A stretch of 47,451 nucleotides of DNA from Xanthobacteraceae bacterium (GTDB lineage Bacteria; Pseudomonadota; Alphaproteobacteria; Rhizobiales; Xanthobacteraceae), in NCBI GenBank assembly GCA_030037885.1, contig JASHPU010000290.1, positions 1 to 47,451 of the forward strand. The letters are read 5' to 3'. The notes under the pieces are model-generated. The model was not told the origin of the DNA. It was given only the letters and a program-made list of their open reading frames with translations, and ran no database searches. This document shows, piece after piece, positions 17,673-26,249 of this stretch. Numbering within the stretch: the stretch's first letter is position 1; every line of letters starts with the position of its first letter. Position numbers and translations under genes: made by a program.

Positions 17673-18682
17673 GCGACGGCGGTGGCGAGGTCGAGCAATT
17701 TCTGCCCGTCCGGAACCTGCTTGGCGAAGCTCTTCCAGGCGCTTTGTTGCGCGAGCTTTTTCCAGGCGTCGAACTGCTGGCGGTCCATGTCATGGACATG
17801 GTCGCCGGCCTTGCCGAACACCGCCGCGACCTTGCTGTCGTCGGCCCGGCACGACGATAGTACAAAGCCCTGGAGCGAGTGGCCGACCTCCATCACGATC
17901 TGCTGTTGCGCCGGCGTCAGGCTGTCATAGGTATTTTTCGACATCAGCAGCGGCTCGAACATGTACCAGAAGGTAAATTTCCGAGCCGTGGTGACGTCCT
18001 TTGCCACTTCCTCGAGGCGGAAACTCATCAGCGACGCGCTCGACGTCCACAGCGCATCGACCACGCCCGACTGCATCGCGTTGTAGGTCTGGTTCGAGGG
18101 GAAGGTCGAGATCGAAGCTCCGGCTGCCTGCAGCATCAACTCGATCATCTTGCCGGCGCCGCGCGTCTTGAGGCCCTTGACGTCGGCCGGCAGCAGGATC
18201 GCCTTGTCGCGCGAGGCGACGCCGCCGCCCTGCCATACCCAGGTGACCAACTCGGTGCCGTGATCGCGGAGATATTTCGCCAGCCACTTACCGATCGGAG
18301 CATTTTCCCACGCATAGCCCTGCTCATAGCTCTCGATCAGCGCCGGCATCAGAGTGAGATTGGTCGCCGGCAGCTTGCCGCCCGAATAGGCCAGCGGATA
18401 GACCGCCATGTCGAGCGCGCCCGACGCCATGGCGTCGAATTGCTGCACGGGCTTGAAGAGGGACGAGCCCGGATAGATTTGAAAAGTGAGCGCGCCATTC
18501 GTGCGCTTCTCGACCTCGGCGGCAAATTTTCGCGCCAGCACGTCGCGGAAGTCGATATTGGCGGGGAACTGGTGCGAGATTTTGAGGACCCGCGTTTCGG
18601 CCGCCCGCGCCGGACGCGCAAGACCGCCGACGAGGGCTGTGCCCAAGACGCTGCCGAGGAATTGCCGCTTCGTAGCCTTCAT
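17669..18682 (-). CDS. TRAP transporter substrate-binding protein (DctP type)
   Basis: A 337-residue periplasmic binding protein. The signal peptide MKATKRQFLGSVLGTALVGG, ending ARA, has a KRQFLG start that resembles a twin-arginine signal with Lys for the first Arg. The mature part starts AETRVLKISHQFP. It carries the family pattern GALTFQIYPGSSLF, and VKGLKTRGAGKMIELML with the Arg expected to clamp the substrate carboxylate. The ATG at 18682 has AGGGAGGAG upstream. It is the first gene of the operon; a 12-bp hairpin lies about 106-136 bases upstream. Confidence 0.92.
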   Translation of the reverse strand: MKATKRQFLGSVLGTALVGGLARPARAAETRVLKISHQFPANIDFRDVLARKFAAEVEKRTNGALTFQIYPGSSLFKPVQQFDAMASGALDMAVYPLAYSGGKLPATNLTLMPALIESYEQGYAWENAPIGKWLAKYLRDHGTELVTWVWQGGGVASRDKAILLPADVKGLKTRGAGKMIELMLQAAGASISTFPSNQTYNAMQSGVVDALWTSSASLMSFRLEEVAKDVTTARKFTFWYMFEPLLMSKNTYDSLTPAQQQIVMEVGHSLQGFVLSSCRADDSKVAAVFGKAGDHVHDMDRQQFDAWKKLAQQSAWKSFAKQVPDGQKLLDLATAVA

Positions 18683-18787
18683 GATGTCCGCTCCTCCCTT
18701 GGTATTCGGCACATTTGATTTACGGGCGCATTCCGGAAACCAGCGAGCCCCTTGTTCTCGAACCAACTCGGCGTCGATTGTCCACAC

Positions 18788-18818
18788 CGGGGCGGAAAGT
18801 CTACAACTTTCCGCCCCG
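18788..18818. promoter_or_regulatory. Perfect 12-bp inverted repeat upstream of the TRAP operon
   Basis: CGGGGCGGAAAG and CTTTCCGCCCCG enclose the 7-base loop TCTACAA. It lies in the probable promoter or leader of the TRAP operon and lacks a T-run, so an operator or leader structure is more likely than a terminator. Confidence 0.55.
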
Positions 18819-18866
18819 CAGAAGTAAAGCCGGGAGGCGCTGTATCCTATGCGGCAAGTTGCCATG

Positions 18867-18905
18867 GTCGCGAACGGTGAATGTCGCGAACGGTGAATGT
18901 CGCGA
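18867..18905. repeat. Tandem duplication, 16-bp unit x2.4
   Basis: GTCGCGAACGGTGAAT occurs twice in perfect tandem, then GTCGCGA of a third copy. Confidence 0.9.
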
Positions 18906-19690
18906 GCGCAGCTGATGGCACGAAAGCAGCAGTTTCGGTACTCGACCAGGTCTCTGGAGCGATGAGCGAGGGGTGCGTTTCCGCACAGGCGCTACTTCAA
19001 TCCTCGAAAGTGGTTGCCAGCGCAGCCGCTAAGGTTCGCGATTAAGCTGAAGTCTTCCTCGCAAAGGTAGCAGTTTGAACTTCGTCATCGTCAGCTGCCG
19101 GGACCTAATGTCGATTTTGTCGATGCCTGCCACCAAACAGCGGTCTTTGCCGCGATTCGCAATGCCTCACATTTGGATCGGTGCTGCTGCTCCTGAGTTC
19201 TGGACTGCCAAGGAAATCACTGTGATTGTGGCTGTACGAATCACCTCGCAACGCTCAGTCGCGCTGCGGTGCCGATCGGGAGACCCTTAGGCTCCAATCG
19301 GTGCCGTTGGTCTATTCGACAATCACCAAAAGCCGCCTCGACGCGCGCATCGTTCGCTGCATCTGCTCACGGCAGGTTTTGGCACTCTGCTACATCGAGT
19401 GGAAAACCGACGATGTCCGAAGTTGGGGAAAGCAGACGAAGGCTGGCCTAATCACCGCCAAGTGGGGACCGTTTCGGCGCTAAACGGTGACGAAGGCGCC
19501 CCGTGGATCATGAGCTTCACGTACATGCAATAGTTCGGCAGCTTAACCTCGGCAGAGGCTCCACTTATCGAGGCGGAAAATCTGTTCAGATAACCGGGAC
19601 CACCTCAATTGTGCATAGAAAACTGGGCACCGAACCACGGCTAAGTGTGGGTGGGATCGGAGAGCCATACCGCTCTGCTACTATCAACGG
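18906..19690. other. 785-base spacer without a convincing gene
   Basis: Reading frames up to 85 codons exist, but none shows a domain, a Shine-Dalgarno or coding-like composition. GC content appears lower than in flanking genes. It may hold decayed sequence. Confidence 0.55.
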
Positions 19691-19933
19691 TCACCATAGC
19701 CTTCTTCTGGCAAAGGCGTGGCCTGAGCCAGACTTGAGATAGCGTTCAAAAGTTTCTGCCTTCTGTTCGTCTGAGAACGCGACGTAGGTCACCAGTCTCC
19801 ATGGCGCATATTTGGACGTATGTGGCGATCTTCCGCCGTTATGTTCAACGATTCGCTTTCTCAGGTCCGAGGTGATGCCGACATAGCGCTGGCCCGCGAA
19901 TGCTTCGCTCTGCAGCAGATAGACATGGCGCAT
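19691..19933 (-). CDS. GIY-YIG family nuclease-like protein
   Basis: An 80-residue single-domain GIY-YIG protein of the YhbQ/UPF0213 kind. The first strand is HVYLLQS (in place of GIY), then RYVGITSDLRKRIVEHNGG, with the catalytic-type Arg in DLRKRI, and AETFERYLKSGSGH near the end. The start at 19933 is preceded by GGAGGG and matches the family N-terminus. Such proteins are short and common in rhizobia; some cut branched DNA. It lies 94 bases beyond the 3' end of tRNA-Phe, with palindromic repeats between. Confidence 0.88.
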   Translation of the reverse strand: MRHVYLLQSEAFAGQRYVGITSDLRKRIVEHNGGRSPHTSKYAPWRLVTYVAFSDEQKAETFERYLKSGSGHAFARRRLW

Positions 19934-19941
19934 TCCGGCGG

Positions 19942-20028
19942 CCCTCCTACGCCAAGGCTTCGGAGGGCATCCTGCTTCGCGATTTTGAGTGGTGCAATCC
20001 TGCGAAGCGCGTAGCGCGAAGCAGGATG
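19942..20028. repeat. Pair of palindromic repeats
   Basis: CCCTCC/GGAGGG (19942-19967, containing TACGCCAAGGCTTC) is followed by a 14-bp perfect inverted repeat CATCCTGCTTCGCG (19968-19981) and CGCGAAGCAGGATG (20015-20028). The second arm touches the 3' CCA end of tRNA-Phe and may help end its transcript. Confidence 0.7.
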
Positions 20029-20102
20029 GTGCCCAGGGGCGGAATTGAACCACCGACACCTGCATTTTCAGTGCAGTGCTCTACCAACTGAGCTACCTGG
20101 GC
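20027..20102 (-). tRNA. tRNA-Phe (anticodon GAA)
   Basis: A 76-nt cloverleaf on the minus strand. The acceptor stem is GCCCAGG/CCTGGGC with discriminator A and an encoded CCA. The D-loop is AGCTCAGTTGGTAGAGC, the anticodon arm TGCACTGAAAATGCA with GAA at the anticodon, and the T-arm GGTTCAATTCC. It reads phenylalanine codons TTC/TTT. tRNA 3' ends are frequent integration sites; I found no second copy of its 3' end in the window. Confidence 0.97.
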
Positions 20103-20217
20103 GCCGTTGCGCCGGCCCGCGCTTGGCGCGGTGCCGGCCGGCGGGGGTCGCTTATAGGGGCTGGCCCCTCGCCTGTCCAGAATGCGGCAAGCAGCAACAA
20201 ACCCGCGCGCGGATCGA

Positions 20218-20415
20218 TCATTCGCGCGGCGGCGTCTGATCGGGAGCGAGCGGCAACTCGTCGTCTGCCTCGTCGGCGCGCACCGGCACGCTGTAGACCC
20301 CGGAAAGCCAGCGGTTGAGGTCCACATCGGCGCAGCGGCGCGAGCAGAACGGGCGATAGCGCTCGACGGCGGGCTTGCCGCAGATCGGGCACGGCTTGTT
20401 CAGAGTCTCGGCCAT
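20218..20415 (-). CDS. yacG: DNA gyrase inhibitor YacG (zinc-ribbon)
   Basis: A 65-residue protein with the YacG zinc finger CPICGKP and FCSRRCADVDL, followed by RWLSGVYSVP. The family binds GyrB and inhibits gyrase. The acidic tail (EADDELPLAPD) is usual in alphaproteobacteria. It is the last gene of a likely infA-maf-yacG operon. The start at 20415 gives the normal family length, although no strong Shine-Dalgarno is visible. Confidence 0.93.
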   Translation of the reverse strand: MAETLNKPCPICGKPAVERYRPFCSRRCADVDLNRWLSGVYSVPVRADEADDELPLAPDQTPPRE

Positions 20416-20452
20416 GCGCGCAATATGGGGCGTAGCGCCGGCTGCGCCAAGC

Positions 20453-21079
20453 TCAGGCGACCGCGGTGAGCCAACCGAAATGGATCGGATAGCCCTCGCC
20501 GCCAAGCAGCGTGATGGTTTCGTAGAGCGGCAGGCCGACGATGTTGGAATAGGAGCCGACGATCTTGACCAGAAAGCTGCCGGCGATGCCTTGCGCCGCA
20601 TAGCCGCCGGCTTTGCCGCGCCATTCGCCGGAGGCGAGATAGGCCTCGATGTCCTCTTCGGAGAGCCGCTTGAAGCGCACGCGGGTCTCGACGTGGCGCT
20701 GCCGGAACGCCTCTTTCGGCGTCACCAGGCAGATGGCGGAATGGACGCGATGATTGCGGCCGGACAGTAGCCGCAGGCACTGCGCCGCCTCGTCGAGCAT
20801 TTCGGTCTTCGGCAGGATGCGGCGGCCGACGGCGACCACGGTGTCGGCGGCCAGAATATAGGCGCCCTTGAGCTCCTCATCGATGCGCACCATGGCGAGC
20901 GCGGCCTCCGCCTTCTGGCGCGCGAGCCGCACCGCGCAGGCGCGCGGCAGTTCGCCGCGTTTGGGAGTTTCGTCGATGTCGGCGGGGCGCAACGCGTCGG
21001 GCTCGATGCCGGCCTGGTTGACCAGCGCCAGCCGGCGCGGCGAGCCCGAGGCCAACACGAGTTTCGGACGGCCGATCAT
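20453..21079 (-). CDS. maf: Maf-like nucleotide pyrophosphatase
   Basis: A 208-residue member of the Maf/HAM1 fold, which hydrolyses dTTP, UTP or modified nucleotides to the monophosphates. It has the N-terminal substrate loop [12 protein letters not shown], the catalytic AADTVV and the late [10 protein letters not shown] and [14 protein letters not shown]. The start at 21079 is an ATG inside the second copy of a 17-bp tandem duplication; a TTG at 21091 is also in frame. It follows infA closely and precedes yacG. Confidence 0.92.
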   Translation of the reverse strand: MIGRPKLVLASGSPRRLALVNQAGIEPDALRPADIDETPKRGELPRACAVRLARQKAEAALAMVRIDEELKGAYILAADTVVAVGRRILPKTEMLDEAAQCLRLLSGRNHRVHSAICLVTPKEAFRQRHVETRVRFKRLSEEDIEAYLASGEWRGKAGGYAAQGIAGSFLVKIVGSYSNIVGLPLYETITLLGGEGYPIHFGWLTAVA

Positions 21080-21108
21080 TTGAACCGGCAAATCATTTGA
21101 ACCGGTAA
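21075..21108. repeat. 17-bp tandem duplication at the infA-maf junction
   Basis: Plus-strand ATCATTTGAACCGGCAA (21075-21091) is followed by ATCATTTGAACCGGTAA (21092-21108), 16 of 17 identical. On the coding strand each copy contains CAAATGAT: infA stops at TGA in the first copy and maf starts at ATG in the second. Confidence 0.95.
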
Positions 21109-21311
21109 GTAATCCGGCCCTTGGTCAGATCATACGGTGTCATCTCCACCAGGACCTTGTCGCCGGCGAGCACGCGGATGCGGTTCTTGCGCATACGGCC
21201 GGCGGTGTGGGCGATGATCTCGTGCTCGTTCTCGAGCTTGACGCGGAAGGTGGCGTTGGGCAGGAGCTCCGTCACGACGCCGGGAAATTCCAGGAGTTCT
21301 TCTTTCGCCAT
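21093..21311 (-). CDS. infA: Translation initiation factor IF-1
   Basis: A complete 72-residue IF-1, an OB-fold protein that binds the ribosomal A site during initiation. Hallmarks are [39 protein letters not shown] and the end [11 protein letters not shown]. The start has GGAAAG upstream. Its stop lies in a 17-bp duplicated segment shared with the maf start. Confidence 0.98.
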   Translation of the reverse strand: MAKEELLEFPGVVTELLPNATFRVKLENEHEIIAHTAGRMRKNRIRVLAGDKVLVEMTPYDLTKGRITYRFK

Positions 21312-21404
21312 TCGCTTTCCGGATTTCTGCCGCGACCTGACCGCGATTTTTTCGGCCTAAATTTGCGCGGGAACCTAGCGGATGCGGAGCCGCTCGACAA
21401 CGGG

Positions 21405-21434
21405 CTTGGCGGGTCTTGGCGGGTCTTGGCGGGC
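21405..21434. repeat. Tandem triplication, 10-bp unit
   Basis: CTTGGCGGGT occurs as three consecutive units (the last ends GGGC). The last unit also pairs with CGCCAAG just downstream. It lies in the spacer between infA and folC. Confidence 0.85.
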
Positions 21435-21473
21435 CGGCGTCGCCAAGCGTGCATCCATGCGTTATTACATCCG

Positions 21474-22804
21474 TCATAGCGGCGGCGTGCCGTTGGCGGC
21501 CAAGACCTCGCCGGCAAGATAGAGCGAGCCGGTGATCAGGACGCGCGGCGCCGGCGTGAGGTCGAGCTTGCCGGCCGCGTCGAGCGCGCTTTCGAGACCG
21601 TCACGGGCCAGCACCGGGATGCCGACGCCGCGCGCGACGTCGGCGAGCGCCGCCGCCGGCACCGCTTTGTCGTTTGCGATCGGCACCGTGATGATGCGGC
21701 GCGCCAGCCCGGAAAAATGCTTCAAAAATCCGGCGCAGTCCTTGGTCGATAGCATACCGACGATGAGAACGAGCGGGCGCGACACCCGTTCTTCGAGGTC
21801 CGCAAGCGCTGCCGCGATGGCGCGGCCGCCGTCGGCATTGTGGGCGCCATCCAACCACAACTCGCTCTGCGGCGGCAGCAGGGCGGCGAGCCGGCCGGCC
21901 GACAGCCGCTGCATGCGCGCCGGCCAGTCGACGCGAATCATGCCGGCCTCGAACGCGGCAGCAGGTAGCTTCATGCCGGCGCGGCGGAGCACGGCGATGG
22001 CGGCGCCGGCATTTTCGAATTGATGCCGTCCATAGAGTTTCGGCGCCGGCAGATCGAGCAGGCCGTCGTCGTCCTGATAGACCAGCCGGCCGCGTTCCTC
22101 GGTCGCGGTCCAGTTCTCGCCCGCAACGGCAAGCGGCGCACCGACCCGCGCCGCCTGGCGCTCGATCACCGCGAGCGCCTCGCGCAACTGGCTCGCGATC
22201 ACCGCCGGAACGTCCGGTTTGAGGATGCCGGCTTTTTCCCCGGCAATCTGCTCGATCGTGTCGCCCAGGAACTCACGGTGATCGAGCGAAACGCGCGTGA
22301 TGACGCCGGCGAGCGGCCGCGCGACCACGTTGGTGGCATCGAGCCGGCCGCCGAGCCCGACTTCGAGCAGAAGCACGTCGGCCGGGTGCCGCGAGAACAA
22401 GAGGAACGCCGCCGCGGTTTCGACTTCGAACACGGTGATTGGCGCGCCGCCGTTCTTGGCCTCGCATTCGATCAGCGCGTCCACCAGTTCGGCATCCTCG
22501 ACGAAGCGGCCGCCCTCGGGCCGCCCAAGACGAAAGCGCTCGTTGAGGCGAACCAGATGGGGCGAGGTGTAGACGTGCACATTCTTGCCGGAGGCTTCCA
22601 GGATCGCGCGTGCGAACGCGACGGTCGAGCCTTTGCCGTTGGTGCCGGCGACGTGGATGAGCGGCGGCAGAAGGCGTTCCGGGTGGCCGAGCGCGCCAAG
22701 CAGGCGCTCGATGCGGCCGAGCGAAAGATCAATGCGTTTGGGATGCAGCGCCAACAGGCGCGCCGCGACGGCGTCGACCGACGCCGCGTCGGAACGTTGT
22801 TCGC

Positions 22805-22808
<4 letters not shown>
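21474..22808 (-). CDS. folC: Bifunctional folylpolyglutamate/dihydrofolate synthase
   Basis: A 444-residue Mur-ligase-like enzyme that adds glutamate to dihydropteroate and folates using ATP. It has the P-loop [14 protein letters not shown], the FolC pattern [39 protein letters not shown], and a C-terminal [13 protein letters not shown]. The GTG at 22808 is chosen because it overlaps the accD stop (GTGA) and gives the normal length; the frame extends further upstream but only inside accD. Coupling to accD is the classical alphaproteobacterial order. Confidence 0.95.
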
Positions 22809-23719
<911 letters not shown>

Positions 23720-23866
23720 GCGTCAGCTTGCTTCGGGTGGGACAGGGATCATCGCAGTGCCATGCGCTGTCGCGCTGCCAGTCTAGCACGGTTTCTGCAT
23801 CAAATATAATCCCGAAGCTCATCCTCGCAATCGGACTCGACCTGTCTGTCACCGTGCCGAACGCTC

Positions 23867-24049
23867 ATGCCTCAACCGCAAATCGTCGTGATCGGTCTCG
23901 GCGCCATGGGCAGCGCTACGCTGCTTCGGCTGGCGCGCCGCGGCGTGCGCGCCACCGGCATCGAGCAATTTCAGGTCAGCCACTGGCGAACGCGCCGCCG
24001 CTGCCTAAATTCCGGGAAGCATTGTCCGCTGTGGCACGCCAAATCTTGA
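23867..24049 (+). pseudogene. Truncated FAD-dependent oxidoreductase (DAO/sarcosine oxidase type)
   Basis: The first 36 codons read PQPQIVVIGLGAMGSATLL and then LARRGVRATGIEQFQ, the dinucleotide-binding start of monomeric sarcosine oxidase/N-methyltryptophan oxidase-like enzymes (GxGxxG type, here GLGAMGS). The sequence then passes abruptly into unrelated codons (WRTRRRCLNS) and stops after 60 residues, while family members have about 380. Only the FAD-binding strand-turn-helix remains. It is divergent from accD, 148 bases away. Confidence 0.7.
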
Positions 24050-24087
24050 GGAAGCCAACCTTGAGGAAGCCAATCTTGAGGAAACCA
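24043..24087 (+). promoter_or_regulatory. 15-bp tandem triplication carrying the ribosome binding site
   Basis: Three consecutive units, ATCTTGAGGAAGCCA, ACCTTGAGGAAGCCA and ATCTTGAGGAAACCA, end exactly at the A of the ATG at 24087. Each contains TTGAGGA, a good Shine-Dalgarno core. The last copy is the only one at usable spacing (8 bases). Confidence 0.85.
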
Positions 24088-24491
24088 TGGCCGTAGACGT
24101 TCCGGAATTGTCGATCTCGCAAGAAAAGCTCTGCTTCATCGTCGCCAAGGCGCGTGAATTCGACGTCAAGGACGAGGTCACCGACCCGGACGACGCGTCG
24201 AATCCGACCGATGACGAGGAGATCGCGGTGCTCGAGGACCACAGCGACGATCCGGTCGTGCAGGAGATCGTGGCCGTCATCCATGCCATGACCGTCGACG
24301 AGCAGGTCGATCTGGTAACGCTGGCCTGGCTCGGCCGCGGCGACGGCACGCTCGACGACTGGAACAATCTGCGCGCCGAAGCCGCGCGCGACCACAACAA
24401 TCGCACTGCTTCGTATCTGCTCGGCATGCCGCTCCTCGCCGATTATCTGGAGGAGGCCATGTCGCAGTTCGGTATGTCGTGCGCGGAGTAG
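24087..24491 (+). CDS. DUF3775 domain protein
   Basis: A 134-residue soluble, acidic protein of the DUF3775 family known from alphaproteobacteria: ISQEKLCFIVAKAREFDVKD, then EEIAVLEDHSDDPVVQEI and MTVDEQVDLVTLAWLGRGDG, ending with TASYLLGMPLLADYLEEA. Its function is unknown. The start is fixed by a Shine-Dalgarno within the tandem triplication immediately upstream. It is a single gene, with typical high GC, just left of the AT-richer operon. Confidence 0.85.
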   Translation: MAVDVPELSISQEKLCFIVAKAREFDVKDEVTDPDDASNPTDDEEIAVLEDHSDDPVVQEIVAVIHAMTVDEQVDLVTLAWLGRGDGTLDDWNNLRAEAARDHNNRTASYLLGMPLLADYLEEAMSQFGMSCAE

Positions 24492-24730
24492 CGTCTTCAA
24501 CGCGTGATCAACGCCACGCCTCGTCCTCCGAGAGATTATCCACTGACGGACTCACGCTATCGCTGAAGGCCTTGGCCGGTTGACTACAGTTAGCGACTCG
24601 CGGAATCAGTTGGGTCCGAGGTGGGTTATCGTCACAAATTTGCCGCAATTCGGCGCGGCACCCCACCCCTTTAGTGGGACCATCCGTAGACTAAGACTAG
24701 TAGTAACCCTCCAAAGCGGGGCGCAAGACA

Positions 24731-25246
24731 ATGATGCTGGCGTTCAAATTCCAACATGACAAATATTCAGACGAGCAGCTAAACCGGAGCATCACGGATG
24801 TCCTGGAGCACGGACGATTATTGTCGATGTCTACGGTCCGGCCAGACGGTAGCGCACATATAAATACAGCATTTTATTCATTCGATTCTTCGCTGCGGCT
24901 GTTCATAATTACTGACCCGAAAACGGGTCATGGCACGAACCTCGCTTCAAACCCCTCAGTAGCCGTCGCCATTTTTAACAGCCATCAAGAGTTTTGGACG
25001 CCACTAAGGGGATTGCAGCTTTTCGGCACTTGTCGTCAAACACCCCTGCTCCAAATACCACATGCCTTATCGTCCTTCGTGAAGCGCTTTCCCGTGTTCA
25101 GTGAGCTCGTAAAAAGCCCGGCGGATTTAGCGAGCAAAACGCTTGCCATTCGCTTTCACACAATCGATGTCAAAAGATTGAAGTTGTTCGATGAGCCGAC
25201 GTTCGGCGAAGAGGTGTTCATCGACCTAAAAGTACGTTCTGGATAA
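24731..25246 (+). CDS. Pyridoxamine 5'-phosphate oxidase-like split-barrel protein
   Basis: A 171-residue protein with the FMN-binding split-barrel pattern: RLLSMSTVRPDGSAHINTAFYSF, with a break, then LRLFIITDPKTGHGTNLASNP and VAVAIFNSHQEF. Such proteins bind FMN or F420 and act as oxidases, reductases or flavin carriers; true PdxH is longer and has other motifs, so this is not vitamin B6 synthesis. ATG codons at 24731 and 24734 are both possible. It is the first gene of a compact six-gene operon of clearly lower GC than its surroundings; the next gene starts four bases after its stop. Confidence 0.8.
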   Translation: MMLAFKFQHDKYSDEQLNRSITDVLEHGRLLSMSTVRPDGSAHINTAFYSFDSSLRLFIITDPKTGHGTNLASNPSVAVAIFNSHQEFWTPLRGLQLFGTCRQTPLLQIPHALSSFVKRFPVFSELVKSPADLASKTLAIRFHTIDVKRLKLFDEPTFGEEVFIDLKVRSG

Positions 25247-25250
25247 CGCC

Positions 25251-26249
25251 ATGAATAAAACATCAAACTGGAGTGCTCAGGCGCATACTCTCTTTAAACG
25301 TGCAATACGTCGATGGATTGCCTTTGGTGGCTTGATATTGGCTATTGTAACTGGATTGATCAGCGGCCTAGAGGGACTAGGAACAGCAAATTCCATTGGC
25401 CTATCTCTAGCAGTAGTAATTGCTTGCTTTTTGTTAGAGCTACTATTCTTACTGGATCGACACGATGAGTTCGCGCAAGGTCATTATGAGACGGCGCAAG
25501 CGAGATACTCTTCCTTCGAAAAAATGGAATCCAAATTGCTAGCAAAAGCCCTTCACGATGTAGAAGCTCTGATAAAAGACATTGAATCGGACGTCTCGCG
25601 AATTATAGAGTCCGATGAATGGCAAGATCGCGGCTTATTCGTTCGCTTAGTCAAGCTTGATTTGAACAATCTTGAGCTCAGATTGAAGGAGATAAAACAG
25701 AAAGGCCGAATATCGCTTGACACGCATCAACAAGCTTCTCACACAATTATTTGTAAGACGATGAGAGAGGATAAGATCAGCACGTTCAGCACTTTCATAG
25801 ACACAAGAGAAGATGTTCAACTGAACGAATTAGATATGTCATTCGGCGATGAATTGAAGCGACTTGTCGACGAAGGATTGGTAACCGTGCGGGTCGTACT
25901 AATCACACGCGCAAAGGCATCCGATTCGTCTTCAGAAATGGATAAATTGGGACCGCTAAAAGAGTTTTACGTTGGGGCGGGACGCGAACTACGTTGTCTG
26001 GACGAGATAGAGTTTGAGCGACAGTGCAATCGACTTGGGCTGGATGACGCGAAGCAGTTTCCAGAGATAGGAATTTACGGCGATAAGTATGTGTACCAAG
26101 GCATTCTTCCACCAAGAAATGTTACTCACCCGGTCGGTTATTTTATTCGCGGCAGGGAGGATGTTGCCAAACACCTCGATCTTTTCAGGCGGTGCTGGGA
26201 TAAAGGAGTGTCGCTTGCGGCTTCGCCAAACGAGGTAGAGATCACATGA
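25251..26249 (+). CDS. Two-helix membrane protein of unknown family
   Basis: A 332-residue protein. Two hydrophobic helices (about 22-42 and 47-68) form a hairpin near the N-terminus. Residues about 75-160 are charged and helical (FEKMESKLLAKALHDVEAL, LNNLELRLKEIKQKG), probably a coiled coil. The rest is a soluble alpha/beta domain with ISTFSTFIDTREDVQLNELD, VTVRVVLITRAKA, and GPLKEFYVGAGRELRCLDEI. That domain vaguely recalls phospholipase D-like sensor folds, but the HKD motif is absent and I do not recognise the family. Its stop overlaps the next start by four bases (ATGA), tying it to the enzyme genes. It could anchor or sense the pathway at the membrane. Confidence 0.75.
   Translation: MNKTSNWSAQAHTLFKRAIRRWIAFGGLILAIVTGLISGLEGLGTANSIGLSLAVVIACFLLELLFLLDRHDEFAQGHYETAQARYSSFEKMESKLLAKALHDVEALIKDIESDVSRIIESDEWQDRGLFVRLVKLDLNNLELRLKEIKQKGRISLDTHQQASHTIICKTMREDKISTFSTFIDTREDVQLNELDMSFGDELKRLVDEGLVTVRVVLITRAKASDSSSEMDKLGPLKEFYVGAGRELRCLDEIEFERQCNRLGLDDAKQFPEIGIYGDKYVYQGILPPRNVTHPVGYFIRGREDVAKHLDLFRRCWDKGVSLAASPNEVEIT

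Noticed and set aside
19075-19742. Several plus-strand frames of 60-85 codons
   Set aside because: They overlap each other without any one standing out, and none resembles a protein family.
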